From Macrosoma leucophasiata (lineage: Eukaryota > Arthropoda > Insecta > Lepidoptera > Hedylidae), in contig JAWQUS010000016.1 in NCBI GenBank assembly GCA_036365455.1, forward strand, positions 16,329,001 to 16,393,000: 64,000 nt of DNA, in the 5' to 3' direction. Each line of letters opens with the position of its first letter. The first letter of the stretch is position 1. The notes under the pieces are model-generated. The model made no database searches and had not been told where the DNA came from. It saw only the letters and a program-made list of their open reading frames with translations. The translations under genes were made by a program, and so were the position numbers. This document shows positions 41,095 to 53,429 of this stretch, one piece after another.

Positions 41095-41600
41095 AGCCAA
41101 CTTTTTACTGATGGTCTCTCTCTGTGGTCGGTCCCTCATCTCTGAGAATCGTGGTCAGTATCTAGGTACTGAGGTAGGATCAGGTGATCTTTTTCCATCT
41201 TGCTGGTGAGCGGCCACGCGATCTTTTGCGTTCACCAACCACAGTTAATTATTCTAGGCTGGTGTCACCTCTATACACTGTGTGGCCGATATAAGAAAGA
41301 TTGCGTTGTTGGCAAATGGTGCATAAGCGGATTTTTATTCCGAGTTGGGTTAGGATAGATGCATTGGTGCGCTTAGCAGTCCAGGGAACTCTCAGCATTC
41401 GTCTCCAACACCACATCTCGAAGGCATCAATTGCCTCTCCCGGGCTAGGATTGTCCACGTCTCTACTACTCGTACATATAAGAAAATAGGAAATACTAGT
41501 GCTCGCATTTTCGTTTTAATATTACTTCCCCTTTTCTTCCAGATTACATTACTGATGGTAAAGTTTCTAATGTACCCGACATGCAGGCAGAACCCCATTT
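41095..41600 (-). mobile_element. RTE-like LINE reverse transcriptase, 3' part
   Basis: Minus frames read LHVGYIRNFTISNVIWKKRG, KTKMRALVFPIFLYVRVVET and then, after a frameshift near 41440, AIDAFEMWCWRRMLRVPWTA, KRTNASILTQLGIKIRLCTI and SYIGHTVYRGD, followed by SRGRSPARWK-like sequence near 41210. This is the region after the catalytic domain of RTE-like elements. Frameshifts make it non-functional. Confidence 0.75.
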
Positions 41601-41787
41601 TTTATTTTATTTATTAACCTAACTATCGTTATTACAATTCTAACTACATCGAAACAAAACTTGAAGAGGTTTGTGCTGATGCAGGCATTCGCTGAATATT
41701 TAAAAGTATTCTCAAGTAGGTACATTATTTTTTCATATTACGGTACAAATGTAAGTAAATGTCTTAGTATTAATGGATTATTATACA

Positions 41788-41872
41788 CTAGCTGTACCCA
41801 CAACTTCGTCAGCGCAGTTACTGAACAATAATTTTATTTAATTCTACGCGGACGAAGTCGGGGACAAGCTAG
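41788..41872. mobile_element. Two converging Helitron 3' ends
   Basis: The left boundary, read on the minus strand, ends GTGGGTACAGCTAG before T. The right boundary ends CGGACGAAGTCGGGGACAAG then CTAG before T. Only 85 bp lie between, so two truncated Helitrons or a rearranged end pair meet here. Confidence 0.45.
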
Positions 41873-41879
41873 TCTAAAT

Positions 41880-43530
41880 TAAATACGTTTATGTAAGCCG
41901 CATTCAACTCTGTTTAATAGTTTTGAAGCAGTGTTTGAAGTAAATTTTCAATTGACCATAATTTCTTTTTCCCTACACCGATTTTGGCGATTCAAAGTTT
42001 TGACAACGCTTCTAATTATATGTAATCCATTTATTAACCGCGTTCAAATCCAGGCAGACAGACAAAAATTCCAGAATTTGTTTTTTTTTGGTTCTGTTTC
42101 TTTTGTTCTAGAGAATCTATCACTTTTTTGGAAAAATATTTAATGTACAGACTCTCGATTCTTACTCTCTTATTAATGTATTGATTACTTATTACATATT
42201 CGGTTTAATTTTTTACAATTACTTCCTATACTTTTTACACTGATGTTACTTAGATACTTCAATAAATAACATTTGTATTCAGTACAATATTAAACCCTCG
42301 CATTAGCATTCATCGAATTCCGTGTATATTGGAGTTAAAAATACGCGCCGAGCTTAATTCAGTCCACTTAATAATCCATCGTTTATTTTTTTCCTCGCAA
42401 TTCTGAAAGGATCATAATTGATCGAAGCTTTTGAGAAAGCGATCAACGGTAATCTAAGATATAGTCGACTTCCTTTCTATGTGAATAATTTCAAAGATTT
42501 TTCTCTCTTTGAGCTTGAATGTTTTATTAACATTATTGTTTTTTTATAGTAGAAGATCCGAACCTAAATTGTCCTTCACCGAGCTGGAAATAGAATTAAA
42601 CATATTTTATACTCGTATAATAAATTTGGTATCCTATAGAATATAGTAATATCACAAATTAACACGTTCATTTTCGTTAGACTGTGGTAAATTATAAATA
42701 AGTTTGTTAAGTAATTGCTGAACAGAATATTTTTAAACACGTTTTGCTTTCCCTTGATTGGACGATAGAAAAAAAATCAACATATTATGCGCCTGTTTTA
42801 TGCGTGATTTTTTTTACACAACTAACCCCTTCTCAACATATCTGACGATCTGGAGTATTTTTTCACCTCCATTTTTAATCTGACTTTTGAATGATAGTGA
42901 AGGTGTGGCGGAGCCCTAAGTGTTCGAGCCTATCTAAAAACCCTACATTTGGTGGAGATATTCAAGAAACAAGGTATTTCCCATATATCTGAATAAAGCC
43001 ATAAATCTAACGCGCTCGAGAAACTGAAAAAAACCCGTTTTTCCTCCTATTAAGTGAACTGTACGGTGTTTTTCCATTCTATAATATAAAAAACACACAT
43101 GTCATAATTCACATGAGTGCTAAATGTACATCTACATAAAACAAGAGATGTCAATTTGGCCAAACTCTAGGAAGAAAAGATTCTTACAGTCTGTGCCTAT
43201 AACTACGTGTGTATGTATACATTACAAATAAATTGGAATCTGGCTGCTAGCATTTAGTGGCAGATGGTTCTAAACGATAGAGTTCAATAGATGTCGTATA
43301 TCTAGTAACCAGTAAAGTGCGGTGAAACTTAGCACTTACCACTACGATCACCTTTATTGATTGTAACATTAGTGAATATTGGTTTGTTACTTTGATTAAC
43401 CAAGTCCAATGCTCAGATTGAAGTTTGAAATATCAAAAAGCTCTTTCCATTGTACGCTTTATGTCCATGTATAATGTGACGTAATGGTAAATTGTCGTTT
43501 TAACATAGAATTCTAAGCAAAAGATACATC
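41880..43530. other. No gene or recognised element
   Basis: AT-rich sequence. One short stretch (42650-42690, TTAGACTGTGGTAAAT) recurs near 48545. No coding signal. Confidence 0.5.
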
Positions 43531-44300
43531 TCAAGGCTTTTTACAAGAATATTCGCAAAGCAACTTGGTAAAACAACGCTTCCATTTTATCTAAGCGTTG
43601 TACTTTTTGCAACGTGCATGTGTGTGTAGCCATCTTGAAAAACTTCTCATCTGTTAAACTTTTCCGCGTACTTTTGGCGTAGCGTGACTGGTAGTTTTTT
43701 TTGGTCAATTTATGTGCAATCTTCCTTAAGTTGCGATTTCACTTCCTTGTTGGTTGTGGATATTTTTTTTACTTACACTATGGCCATTTTGATACCTACG
43801 TTTATTGATGATACATTTTTGTAGGTCTACGCTTGGGACCTTTTCTAATCGGACGTATGTAGGCGCTGTTTGCCATCTTCATTGCATTAAAAAATCTTAT
43901 CATAAAAAATCTCTATCTACCGCTTCGGGAAAATGAAGATTATGTTTAGATGATTCAAGACGAAGAGTTGCTATTAGTTAAAGTCGACCGAATGATTTAC
44001 TTATTTACTAAGGTAGCAAAGAGATCAAAATAAAAATAAACCTTTCAAGGTCTTTTACGAGTAGATTCACAAATAATCTAGTAAAGCAACAGTTCTATTT
44101 TATATAAACGTCGTACTTTTTGCATGACATCTGCTCATGTGTAAGGCCATCTTGCAAGAAACTTCTCATTTGTAAAACTTTGCCGCGTATCTACATTTTG
44201 CGTAGCGTGACTTGAAGATTTTTTGTTTGGATTTGTTTTTGTACAATCTTTCTTAGCACCTTATGGAAGATTGTGGATATCACTTCCTTGTTTGTTGTTG
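43531..44300 (+). repeat. Two-copy diverged tandem repeat
   Basis: About 240 bp at 43531-43770 recur at 44036-44300. Shared blocks are AACATTCGC-like starts, CATTTTAT.TAA.CGT, GTACTTTTTGCA, CCATCTTG, AACTTCTCAT.TGT.AAACTT, CCGCGTA and GCGTAGCGTGACT, then CACTTCCTTGTT.GTTG. Not found elsewhere in the window. Confidence 0.65.
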
Positions 44301-44869
44301 ATCAATTTTTGTGACATGTTCAGACTTTTTCATTCAAAAAGTAAAAATAAAAAAACTGTAGTTAGAAATCGATACAAACTACGCATTAGCCTTCGAATTT
44401 ACCAGGACATGTCTGTTGAAGACAAAGGTCATGATTGTCATGTTTTGCAAGTGAGGGTGATATTTGAGAGTAAAATGTGATTGCTTATTCTTGTCCCCAT
44501 ATTAAAACCTAATGCCATGCTGAGAGCAATAAAACATGCACTAATTTTTGCAACCCCACGTAAGGTATTAACTGTAATGGAGGCAATAGCTAGTTTCGAC
44601 GTTTTTTGAGGTGTCGAGCAAAAAAAATTGACAATTTGCGTGATAATTAAAGTGGCCGACGTAACTCACAGTGATACAGAAACGCATGATTGTACTTATG
44701 CGTTTGTGTATCATGATTGTACTCATGCGTTTGTTTATCACTGCTGATGGTTGTATCTAATAAACCGTGTTAAATAGGTGATCTCAATCTGTTACATTTT
44801 CTTAAAACTAAAAAATCTTTCGAATGACGCATATATTGTATATCTTCTATCTTCTTTATTATATAAAAA

Positions 44870-45093
44870 TCAATTGCTGTTCGTTAGTCTCTGGCTGGAC
44901 CGAATTGGCTAATTTTGGTTTTGAATGATTTTTGGAAGTCCAGGGTAGGTTTAAAAGGTAAGAAAATAAGAAGAAATTGAAGGGTAGTAGTAAACACCAT
45001 AATATCATTTTCCCATACAAATAGTCCGTATCTATTAAACTTTTGACACATTATTTCATTGTGAGGCAATACGAAGTTTGCCGGATCAGCTAG
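44870..45093 (+). mobile_element. Non-autonomous Helitron
   Basis: TCAATTGCTGTTCGTTAG (after A) to GGATCAGCTAG (before T), 224 bp, with the usual 3' hairpin GGCAATACGAAGTTTGCC. Confidence 0.8.
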
Positions 45094-45099
45094 TCCTAA

Positions 45100-45590
45100 A
45101 TATAAAATTTGTCAGTTTCTTGTATTCTTCCAGATAAAGCTTAACTCTGAATATTGACAGATTTGAAAGTATTGTGCGTCAGAAAATTTAATTTTACTTA
45201 CCTGATATCAGACTTTGATATTTTGCTAGTTTAGATTATTGCAATATAATAACATAGTACGAGTATCTCCAATTCTGAGGAGTTTGTGAAAGTTAAGGAA
45301 GTTTCATAAATTCCAATATTCCTATAAAATGTTCGTATGCAGTGGCAAACAACATTTTACACGAATATTGGACTTTGATATCAATTTCACGTGCATCGGT
45401 CTGAACGAATCGTGGATAAAATGTTTACAACATGTATTCTTTTCACTACTGCACAATACTTTTTGAAACAGATTTTGACATTTATGTTTACTCCCAAAAC
45501 TACCTATGTATTTTTTTATTGTAAAAAGGGATTTATTAAATGCAAGCGAATTTATGTTTATATATTAAAAAATACTTTGTAGTCTGCATA
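45100..45590. other. No gene or recognised element
   Basis: AT-rich; a minor imperfect hairpin at 45318-45370. Nothing else. Confidence 0.45.
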
Positions 45591-45597
45591 AAAAAAT

Positions 45598-45700
45598 GTA
45601 TGTATTTATCTTCACGCCAAGTCTCCTCCGGTGTAAGCAGGGAGTGTGGTGCGCCAGATATCCCGTTCATGACACATCTCCCGTAATTTTTCTACATAAA
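45598..45700 (-). mobile_element. SINE-D fragment
   Basis: Inverted tail TATCTTCACGCCAAGTC and body GTGTGGTGCGCCAGATATCC. The distal part is missing. Confidence 0.55.
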
Positions 45701-46009
45701 ATGGTGGTTTATTTTAAGAACCTCCTTCCTATTTTTCTGTTAGATAAGAAAGTTTACTTGTTATACCAACTTAGTACTTAGTATTTATTTAGTAACAAGT
45801 AATAACTTGTTATTTTGCAAAAAAACTGAACGATATTTCAACTCAAGTCCACAGCACGGCTTTTAATTGATAAAGTCAGCAAAGCAGCAGTTAAATGGAA
45901 GTAAAAGTGATTGGTATAAGTTAGATTTTTATAGTGAGTGTAATTAAAAAAGAGGTCATAATAGAGAATATTGCCACTTTTATGGCCTAAGTAGGTTCGG
46001 TTCTGTGCC

Positions 46010-46425
46010 AAAAATAATGGAGCAATAGCACTATTATTTGGCAGCAGAAAGAAAAGGTAACGCGGCGGTGCCTAAGCACCAGTGTTCATGATGGAACTTT
46101 ACTGGCGCTGGCTTTACCACGTCCACTGGTGGTAGAGCTGCAGTGACGGAGCTCGCGAGCTCGTTGGCACCACCGCATTACCTAGTATACTTACCGCTAA
46201 ATGGTAGTGTTCAGCACTATTGTGTTCCGGTCAAGTGGTAATGTACGGCCCTGTCATTTCCATAGGCACTCGTTACCACTCCTGAGGCATAACACCTTAG
46301 GCCTCGGGAGTGGTAACGCATCTGCATTTTGACCTTGGTCTTTATGTAAGTGTGTATAGGCTGCAGTTATCATTTAACGTCAATGTGAACTGCATGCTTG
46401 TTTGCCACTTCTATAACATAAAAAA
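46010..46425 (+). mobile_element. SINE-A with preceding inverted partial
   Basis: A full copy from GGTGGTAGAGCTGCAGTGAC (46128) to AACATAAAAAAGG. Near 46266 it has a 25-bp inverted duplication of its own CTCAGGAGTGGTAACG block. A partial inverted SINE-A piece precedes it at 46010-46120. Confidence 0.65.
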
Positions 46426-47018
46426 GGTAGGTATTCAAATTTCCGTAATAAATAGCTCTTTTGCGGGTAAATACTAAACGATAGTTATGGCATTGGACGC
46501 CACACATTAGATATTTGTTTTTTCTGCAGATAAAAACATACCTTTTACCCTAATCATTGACGTTTGACAAATGTAATCCATGTAGATAAATAACGTTGGA
46601 GGAAAAGCCTAGTAACCAATGAAAATTAAATAATGGTAATTTCAGAATTTGAACATTTAATTTTTATCAACATAATTTTGTTCATTCGACAACAACTAAA
46701 TTGTGACAACTAAAATGCATTTGCATTTCATATGAACCCCAAAAGGTTCAGTTCCCTAGTTTTATTGCAAACTCTTTTGCACTATAAACTAAAACAGGGA
46801 CACCGAACTTTGAAACGGTTTAGAGCAGTATTTGCTTCGTCCATTATTCATCGTTTCCAAGGTTGGATTTACTGAGAAAATCTGTTTGTGCTTGTTCATT
46901 TTTGGCGACAGGTGGATACAGTACCATTTAATAAATAATTTACTACACGGGCTGTAAGTTTTAACTCTCAAGTAAATGTAAATGATTCAATAAATATGGT
47001 AATTTAAGGACACACTGC

Positions 47019-47175
47019 ATTTTCCGACACAGAGGCATAACACCTTAGGCCTCAGGAGTAGTAACTCATCTGCATTTTGACCTTGATCTTGGTGTGGGTG
47101 TCTATAGGCTGCAGTCATCATTTAACATCAACGTGTACTGCATGTTTGTTTGCCACTTCCATCACATAAAAAATA
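47019..47175 (+). mobile_element. SINE-A, 3' half
   Basis: Subfamily I from CATTTTCCGACACAGAGG to the A-rich tail, inside the local repeat array. Confidence 0.65.
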
Positions 47176-47199
47176 AGTTTTATATGTAACGAAACTGGG

Positions 47200-47461
47200 A
47201 ATCATAAACAAGCATGCAGTCACATGGTTGATAGGTGATGACTGTAGCCTATAGACACTTTCCCAAGGACCGCAGAAGTCAAAATGCAGATGTTTTACCA
47301 CCACTGAGACGTTAGTTGCTGTGTGGTAGTTATTACGGGGTTATACATTACCATCATACCGTAACATAATAGTGCTGAACACTACCATTTGGCGGTAGAT
47401 GGGTATTGCGGTGGTGCCTACGCCATCGAGTCCTTACACTGGGACTCTACCACCAGTAAAA
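47200..47461 (-). mobile_element. SINE-A subfamily II
   Basis: Inverted, near full length: AACAAGCATGCAGTCACATG to GGGACTCTACCACCAG with markers GTAGTTATTACGGGGTT and TTTGGCGGTAGATGGG. Confidence 0.7.
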
Positions 47462-48312
47462 CACTTAAACTTCTAATCATTTGGAAGAGTGATAAAATTA
47501 TTGTACTATATTTTCATTACAAAAATTAAACTTCAAGTAAGTTCCATGCTTAGCAGATATCCTTTTCTACGGTTTACTTATAATTTGATATATTATGATA
47601 ATATTTTGTCGTAAAATCATCATCACATTTAAAATTGGTTACCTAAACTTAGAAAGCGTGTGTTAAGACCGGCTTCATCCATTATTCAGCATTTTCAAGG
47701 TTACGTTTGCTGAGAACAGATTTCGCCTGCTGTTTGTACAGTAAATTTTAAAATAATTTAGGTACAATACAGGGCTGTAATTTTGGAGTTCACAAATTTC
47801 ACATTCTAATAAATGAAAATAGTCCAATGAATTAATTTAATGAATTGATGACGTTTTAAGGATGCACTTTTGATAACATAGAAAAGTTAGTAAATATCTG
47901 TGCTTATATAAATATTTAATGCAAGAATTGAATTCCAAGCGTAGATTATATTAATGGATACTCTTTTCTACGATTGACTAATAGGTTGGTAATATAATAA
48001 GAAGGTTTTGTTGCTAAAACTTTTACAATATAATTTAAAGGATTAAACTTAGAAACGGCGACTGAAGAGCAGTATTTGCTTCATCCATTATTCAGCATTT
48101 TCAAGGTTGGGTTTGCTGAGAACACAACAGATTTCGTCATGTGTTTGCGCTTGTTCATTTTTGGCGACAGGTGGATACAGTATACCTATAAAATATACCT
48201 TTTAAAAATCAATTTACAAAACAGGTTTGCAAAATTTGCCTCAATTTCATGTGGGTTAATTCATTTTAGGAAATTATTTTGTAGCTTATTAACTAAAACT
48301 TAACGTAACGTA

Positions 48313-48420
48313 AAAGGTAACTTCACGCCTGTACCTAATCCCGAAGGGCTAGGCAGAGGCAAATGCGTGCATTCAAGCATCCATGCAAACACCCACGATT
48401 CGCTGGTTACGTTATTGGAT
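48313..48420 (-). mobile_element. SINE-B 3' fragment
   Basis: Inverted ACTTCACGCCTGTACC... to ACCCACGATTCGCTGGTTAC. Only the 3' third is present. Confidence 0.65.
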
Positions 48421-48974
48421 AAATACCAAAATAGAAATTATTTAACAGCTATTGTAGGAGACAGTGATAGTATAATAGAGTATGTAAATAAAGTCACTGT
48501 AATACCACAGTATAAGTATATCAAATTATAATTAACATGTTCGTTTTCTTTAGACTGTGGTAATCATAGATTTCTAACGAAGTAGATAATAAATCTATGG
48601 TGGTAATACTGTAAACCATTTTCATTATGAGAACTGAATTCCAAGTTAATGTTTCATTTTTCACAGATACCCGTTTCTACGGTTGACTCATACGTTGGTG
48701 TAGAATATTTTGTTGCAAAAGGTTTTACATTATAATTTAAAAGTGGTTCACTGAACTTAGAAAGAGTGTGTTGAGAAAAATATTTGCTTCATCTATTATT
48801 CGGTGTTTCTAAGGCTGAGTTCCCTGAGAAAAGTTTTCGCCAGCTGTTTGCACTTGTTCATTTTTGGGGACAGGTGGATACAGTTACCTTTAAAAAGTCG
48901 ACGAAACGTTGCTAAAACTTTTATCATTATAATTTTTTGGCTCACTTCCTCTTAGAAATTATTTACATGTTTTT

Positions 48975-49262
48975 TTTAAACATAACTTCACGTCTGAATT
49001 CCCGAAGGCGTAGGTCGTATGCTTTCGAACATATGTTAAGTGAACACCCACGATTCGCCAGTGACGTTGTGTACCATGTAACAGATGCCGGACCTATTGA
49101 TATTTTCGGGCACATTACCAAACCCCGAGGCTGGCACTGGGAAACTTCTATAAAATGGTGGATAAAGGTGCACCATTTTCTCTGATAGCTCTCCCGGGGG
49201 ATCCGGGGTTCAAACTCAGAACCCCAGCATGTCGGTAGTGACCTTGGCTACTGAGACTTAAT
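48975..49262 (-). mobile_element. SINE-B, inverted, nearly complete
   Basis: From AACTTCACGTCTGAATTCCC to the head near 49262 (complement of GTCTCAGTAGCCAAGG). The B box is degraded (GGGTTCTGAGTTTGAACCCC). Confidence 0.6.
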
Positions 49263-49867
49263 ATTTATTTTTTTTAATTTCCAAATTTTGGTAAAAGAAT
49301 GAATAGTTTTCATGCGTATTATTAACAAGTTCAAAGTAGGTTGGAAGCTAGCCTTCTCTACAATCGAAATATTTATCTTGAGTCTAAATTTTATTTGCAT
49401 TAAGCTTTTGTTGCAAACTACGAAATGTTGTTTAAACGTAGTCTACTACATTTCGATAGTGTGTTTAAGAACAGTGTATTATTTACTACGTCCATTATTT
49501 AGAACTTCAAAGCCTGTTCGCGATTGTACCTTTCTAGTGACGGGTAAATTGGTCAGTGTACACAAACTTTAGAAAACGACGAGTTTGGGGTGCTCGTCAA
49601 CTACTCGAAACTTTACCCTTACATGAAATTCAAATATTTTGTAGTTATAATATTTGTGTTGTAAAAAATTCAGCTATATTTCGACATTATGCTAATAAAC
49701 TTATTTGACGCTGATATACAGAATTGTCATAATAATATTACAATAACGTTAGTGTACGGCTCATTAAATACGAATATTCGAACGAGTACCTAACATAACT
49801 AGAAAAAAATTAGAGGTTCCTTATCTCCATGTATTTTTTCTAAGTTGGTGCAACTAAGTACTAGCCC

Positions 49868-50002
49868 CCTTATTCATAAACGTTTTCTAGCTAAAGTGTT
49901 GCTAATCTGTCTTTTGTCTTTTTTCCATCCTGCACATTTGACAATGCAACTGACAAAGACAAAGCATTCTATAGCGTATCTAATGTACGTTTATGAATAA
50001 GG
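49868..50002. mobile_element. Short terminal-inverted-repeat element
   Basis: CCTTATTCATAAACGTT at the left is matched by ACGTTTATGAATAAGG at the right, 135 bp overall. No coding sequence. The target duplication is unclear, so the superfamily is open. The preceding stretch 49570-49860 shows nothing recognisable. Confidence 0.6.
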
Positions 50003-50009
50003 TATTCGA

Positions 50010-50900
50010 TAACTGGTTGCATATCCTAATATCGATAGTTTTTGAGTTTATTTTTGTTTTTTTTTTTTCAACATTAGTAGCAGTAGTAAGCCGACTGCGA
50101 AATCGATAGTACGTAATATTAAAACCTATATAGTACGAATTAAAAATGATGTAAAAACTGCAAAATATGCAGCGTTGAGAAATCATACATATTCATCGTA
50201 TATTTTTCGTCTCTTGCGAATAAAATCCATGCAGTTTGCTAGATTTTGAAAACAAAATATCAGAGCACAACGCTATCTTAAGAATAGTCAAAGTTAAAGG
50301 AAACAAAAAAAAAACAACCCCAAAATTTACGGCCAGTAAACATTGACATCCGAAGAAACTATAGCTTACATTGTATTTATGGTAAACCAAAACATCATTA
50401 ACGGTATCCATAAGTCCACAGCTGCCACCACGTTTTTCAACGGAATACTATTAAATCAGTCGTTCGGGCCATTCCTACGATTGACCATACATGTAGCTGT
50501 CGTTAAAACATTTGATGGCTCACATTCTTACGCATTAATGTCACACTGCGTAGCTGTCACGCTTTTTTTTATTTCCCGCAGTAAAACGAACTCTTTGAAA
50601 GATTCCTGGGAATATAAATAATTTGGTTTCCCGCTTCAAAAGGAGGATTGTTGGTTTGTCTAAACACGTTTTTGTGGACTTCATTTTAATAACTATGGAG
50701 CTTTTGATCCTTGCAGTGTTTGTAGAGTGTAATTTATTTATTGTTTCTCTGTCATGTGAAATGGATGTTGCTTTAATGTTTCTTATTGAAGGTATACTTT
50801 GTTTCTAAGTAATCATTATCTGTAATGTCCTATTACTTGATAGAATAGGAGTCCTTGATGTTCATGGAAGTGCGGTTTAGATATATCTTCTCATTCACTG
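50010..50900. other. No gene or recognised element
   Basis: Several open frames of 60-90 codons (for example 50343-50621 and 50623-50808 on +) have no recognised domain and no splice context. I treat them as chance. Confidence 0.45.
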
Positions 50901-50904
50901 CAAT

Positions 50905-51090
50905 TGCGCTCTAATGATTCTAATATTCTTTCGATACCACTTCACAGTTCCAGCTTTGTATCCAGTTCATTTCATGTCCAAGTGGTCCGTTTGTGGAATG
51001 CTCTTCCAGAGGATATACGTAAGCTCACTTCAAAAATAACATTCAAAACGACGTAATTTCATGGTTGAACCAAATAGATCAACATTGTTT
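50905..51090 (+). mobile_element. LINE C-terminal remnant
   Basis: The frame reads LRSNDSNILSIPLHSSSFVS then SSFHVQVVRLWNALPEDIRK LTS. The RLWN.LP..IR block is the common C-terminus of CR1/Jockey-like and related LINE proteins. It ends at a stop near 51057, and the next codons continue in another frame. Confidence 0.6.
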
Positions 51091-51124
51091 TTTTTTTTCA
51101 TTTTTGAAATATGTATTTAATTGT

Positions 51125-51265
51125 TGAAAACACAACACCTGAGGTCTCAGTGGTTGCAACATATTTGCATGTTGACCTATGGTTTTTGTGTAATTGTCTA
51201 TAGGCTGCAGTAATCACTTAACATCCATGTGAACTGCATGCTTGTTTGCCACCTTGGGAACATAA
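51125..51265 (+). mobile_element. SINE-A, diverged 3' half
   Basis: CACAACACCTGAGGTCTCAG to GAACTGCATGCTTGTTTGCC. An old copy. The stretch 51270-51660 that follows shows nothing recognised. Confidence 0.55.
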
Positions 51266-51665
51266 TAAAAACTTTTCAATAATTTTCAATCACGAGAATG
51301 TAAACTACGCCATAATAAAACTGTCGAACATTTTTTCCCAATTGGGCTATGGACATTTCAGCTTAATTCAGCTATTCATGATACATAAATATTCAAATAT
51401 ATCAAAGTTGTTTACGATTGAGAATCCCACGCCTATTCATTCATTCTATTTGTATGGGACGTTAATCCCAAAAGCCACTGAGAGGAAATAACAGGATTTC
51501 ATATATCTCGAAGAATTTGAAATAATCTTGGGTATATCCTTTCACTCACCGCTGAAAAAATCCTATTGGTTTTTGATACATTAAACTATATTGGACGTTT
51601 ACCTAGTAAAGGTATAGTACCTAGTGTATAAATGATTTTGGAAGTGTATTGCTAGGAAAGAAGTA

Positions 51666-51907
51666 CAGTATCCAAGAAGAAATATTGCACATCGACTTTG
51701 AGAACGAGACATCGTCTTATTTCGGGTCTATAGAACGTTATCTCTTTCGCACATGTGACGTTTTTCGATTTTGATCAAATTTTGACCATTACCGGACCAT
51801 CGGTGCTTATGTAGGCAGTGTGCAGCAGAGACAACGCACTAGAAAGTCGAAACGAGACGATGGTCTCTGTCGTAGGCTCGACGTGCAATATTTATCGATA
51901 AGCACTG
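51666..51907. mobile_element. Tc1/mariner-type MITE, copy 2
   Basis: 242-bp relative of 24871-25122, flanked by TA (51664-51665, 51908-51909). Internal blocks TTATTTCGGG, TTATCTCTTTCGCAC, TTTTGACCA.TACCGGAC and GTAGGCAGTGT are shared. Confidence 0.7.
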
Positions 51908-52248
51908 TAAACAATTATTTTATAGCATAAAAACTGATTTCAGTATACTGATAACATAGGTTTATCTTTAAATATCATGAAGTTAAGCATGCTGTTACAG
52001 GTTACTGTTCTTCTAGCTTGAAGAAAGGGAGCCAAATAGGAAGAATAACAGATCAATACGGATATACCTATATCAAATTTCATGAACCGATATTATGAAG
52101 TTAGCTATATAGTCTCTCTTGGACCTATCGCGGTCACGTAGCCTCTGAACTACGATATGGGGTGGTATTGTGGTGTAATGCGGTGAATGTTATTGTGTAT
52201 TTAATATTTTAGTATTATGCCAATTTGTGAGACTACATAAGCATTTTG

Positions 52249-52564
52249 ACTGCCTCGGTAGCCTAGTGGTAGCAGGTTACTACTACTACGCTGAGGTCCT
52301 GGGTTCGATTCCTGGGTAGGGGGTTATCAGAAATAATGGTGTAAAGTCCTTTGTCACTGGTTCTATTGGGATTTTCCCATTTTCTGGAAATTTCCCAGTA
52401 CCTCGACGTTTGGTAATGTGCCCGGAAATGCCAACAGGCTCGCCACCTGTTACATGGGCCAAAACGTAACCGGCGAATCGTGGGTGTTTGCATGTATGCT
52501 TGAATGCATGCATACCTCTGCCTACCCCTTCGGGGATTACAGGCGTGAAGTTACGTTACGTTTT
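52249..52564 (+). mobile_element. SINE-B with 11-bp duplication
   Basis: TGCCTCGGTAGCCTAGTGGT to GGCGTGAAGTTACGTTACG, B box GGTTCGATTCC. Flanks CATAAGCATTT occur at 52236-52246 and 52565-52575. Confidence 0.75.
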
Positions 52565-52579
52565 CATAAGCATTTATTT

Positions 52580-53130
52580 ATGAAATTCAATAACCTCAGG
52601 GATCAAACCCGAACACAAGCTAACTGTTGACAAAACGGACTACATATAATTAATCTTACAAGATTATTTATTAACACTGATTTAAAACAGGTACAAATAT
52701 CTCGACATGAACATGAAATGTAATTCATTAAATAATGTCAAACATTAACACTCGTTAACTACAGAGCGCTTTAATCTACCTCTTTCATCATACAAAATAT
52801 TATACACCATCTTGTAAATCATAAGGCATTGTTTACATAAAGTTTACGATCGTACATATCGGCCGCACCACCACGTGTGTTGATAATAAAAGTTCAGGAT
52901 AAAAATATTTACAACAGACAACTGTATGTAAGAGTTCACTTAAACAAGGGGTCGTTAAGGGATGGCTATTTGTGGATGTACTCGTATTTCATACTTGACG
53001 AGTCTGTAATAGGGCGCACGTGGTGATCGGATGAGATTGTGGCCCAAGTTGTAAACGAAAGCGGGCATCACATTATATTTTTTTTAAATTTTGTTATTAA
53101 AAATCAAAATTATAAAACACGTAATTTTAC
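52580..53130. other. No gene or recognised element
   Basis: Unique-looking sequence without coding or repeat signal. Confidence 0.5.
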
Positions 53131-53134
53131 TGGT

Positions 53135-53330
53135 AGTATAGATCCAGCGACGGAGCTCTTTGGCATAGGCATCACCAGATTACCTAATATACTTGTGTAT
53201 GGTCCTCGAATTTCCGCCACGCCACAGAGGCATAATACCATAGGCCTCAGGAGTGTTCTGATCTCTCTGATTTCATTAAGATATTTATAGGTTACAGTAC
53301 AGTATTATTTAACATCAATATGAACTGAAT
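53135..53330 (+). mobile_element. SINE-A, diverged
   Basis: CAGCGACGGAGCTC...CCTAATATACTTG...CATAGGCCTCAGGAGTG. The middle and the 3' end are deleted or altered. Confidence 0.5.
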
Positions 53331-53429
53331 GACTATGAACAACTGAAAGCTGACAATGTTATTAAGACCATATCACTGGTACTGTCAAAAAGCTATCTGT
53401 TCTCATGTTAAACCAAATTTTAATATAAG

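Larger units (their letters stand above)
46785..49560 (+). repeat. Five-copy diverged local repeat
   Basis: Cores at about 46785-46945, 47636-47745, 48041-48190, 48743-48890 and 49447-49560. Shared text: CTTAGAAA..GTGTGT, TTGCTTCATCCATTATTCAG, TTTCAAGGTT, TGCTGAGAA, and in three copies TTGTTCATTTTTGGCGACAG then GTGGATACAGT. An upstream block (TTTCTACGGTTGACT..TA, TTTTGTTGC.AAA) precedes three of them. SINE copies lie between. No common reading frame was found, and the unit occurs nowhere else in the window. Confidence 0.7.
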
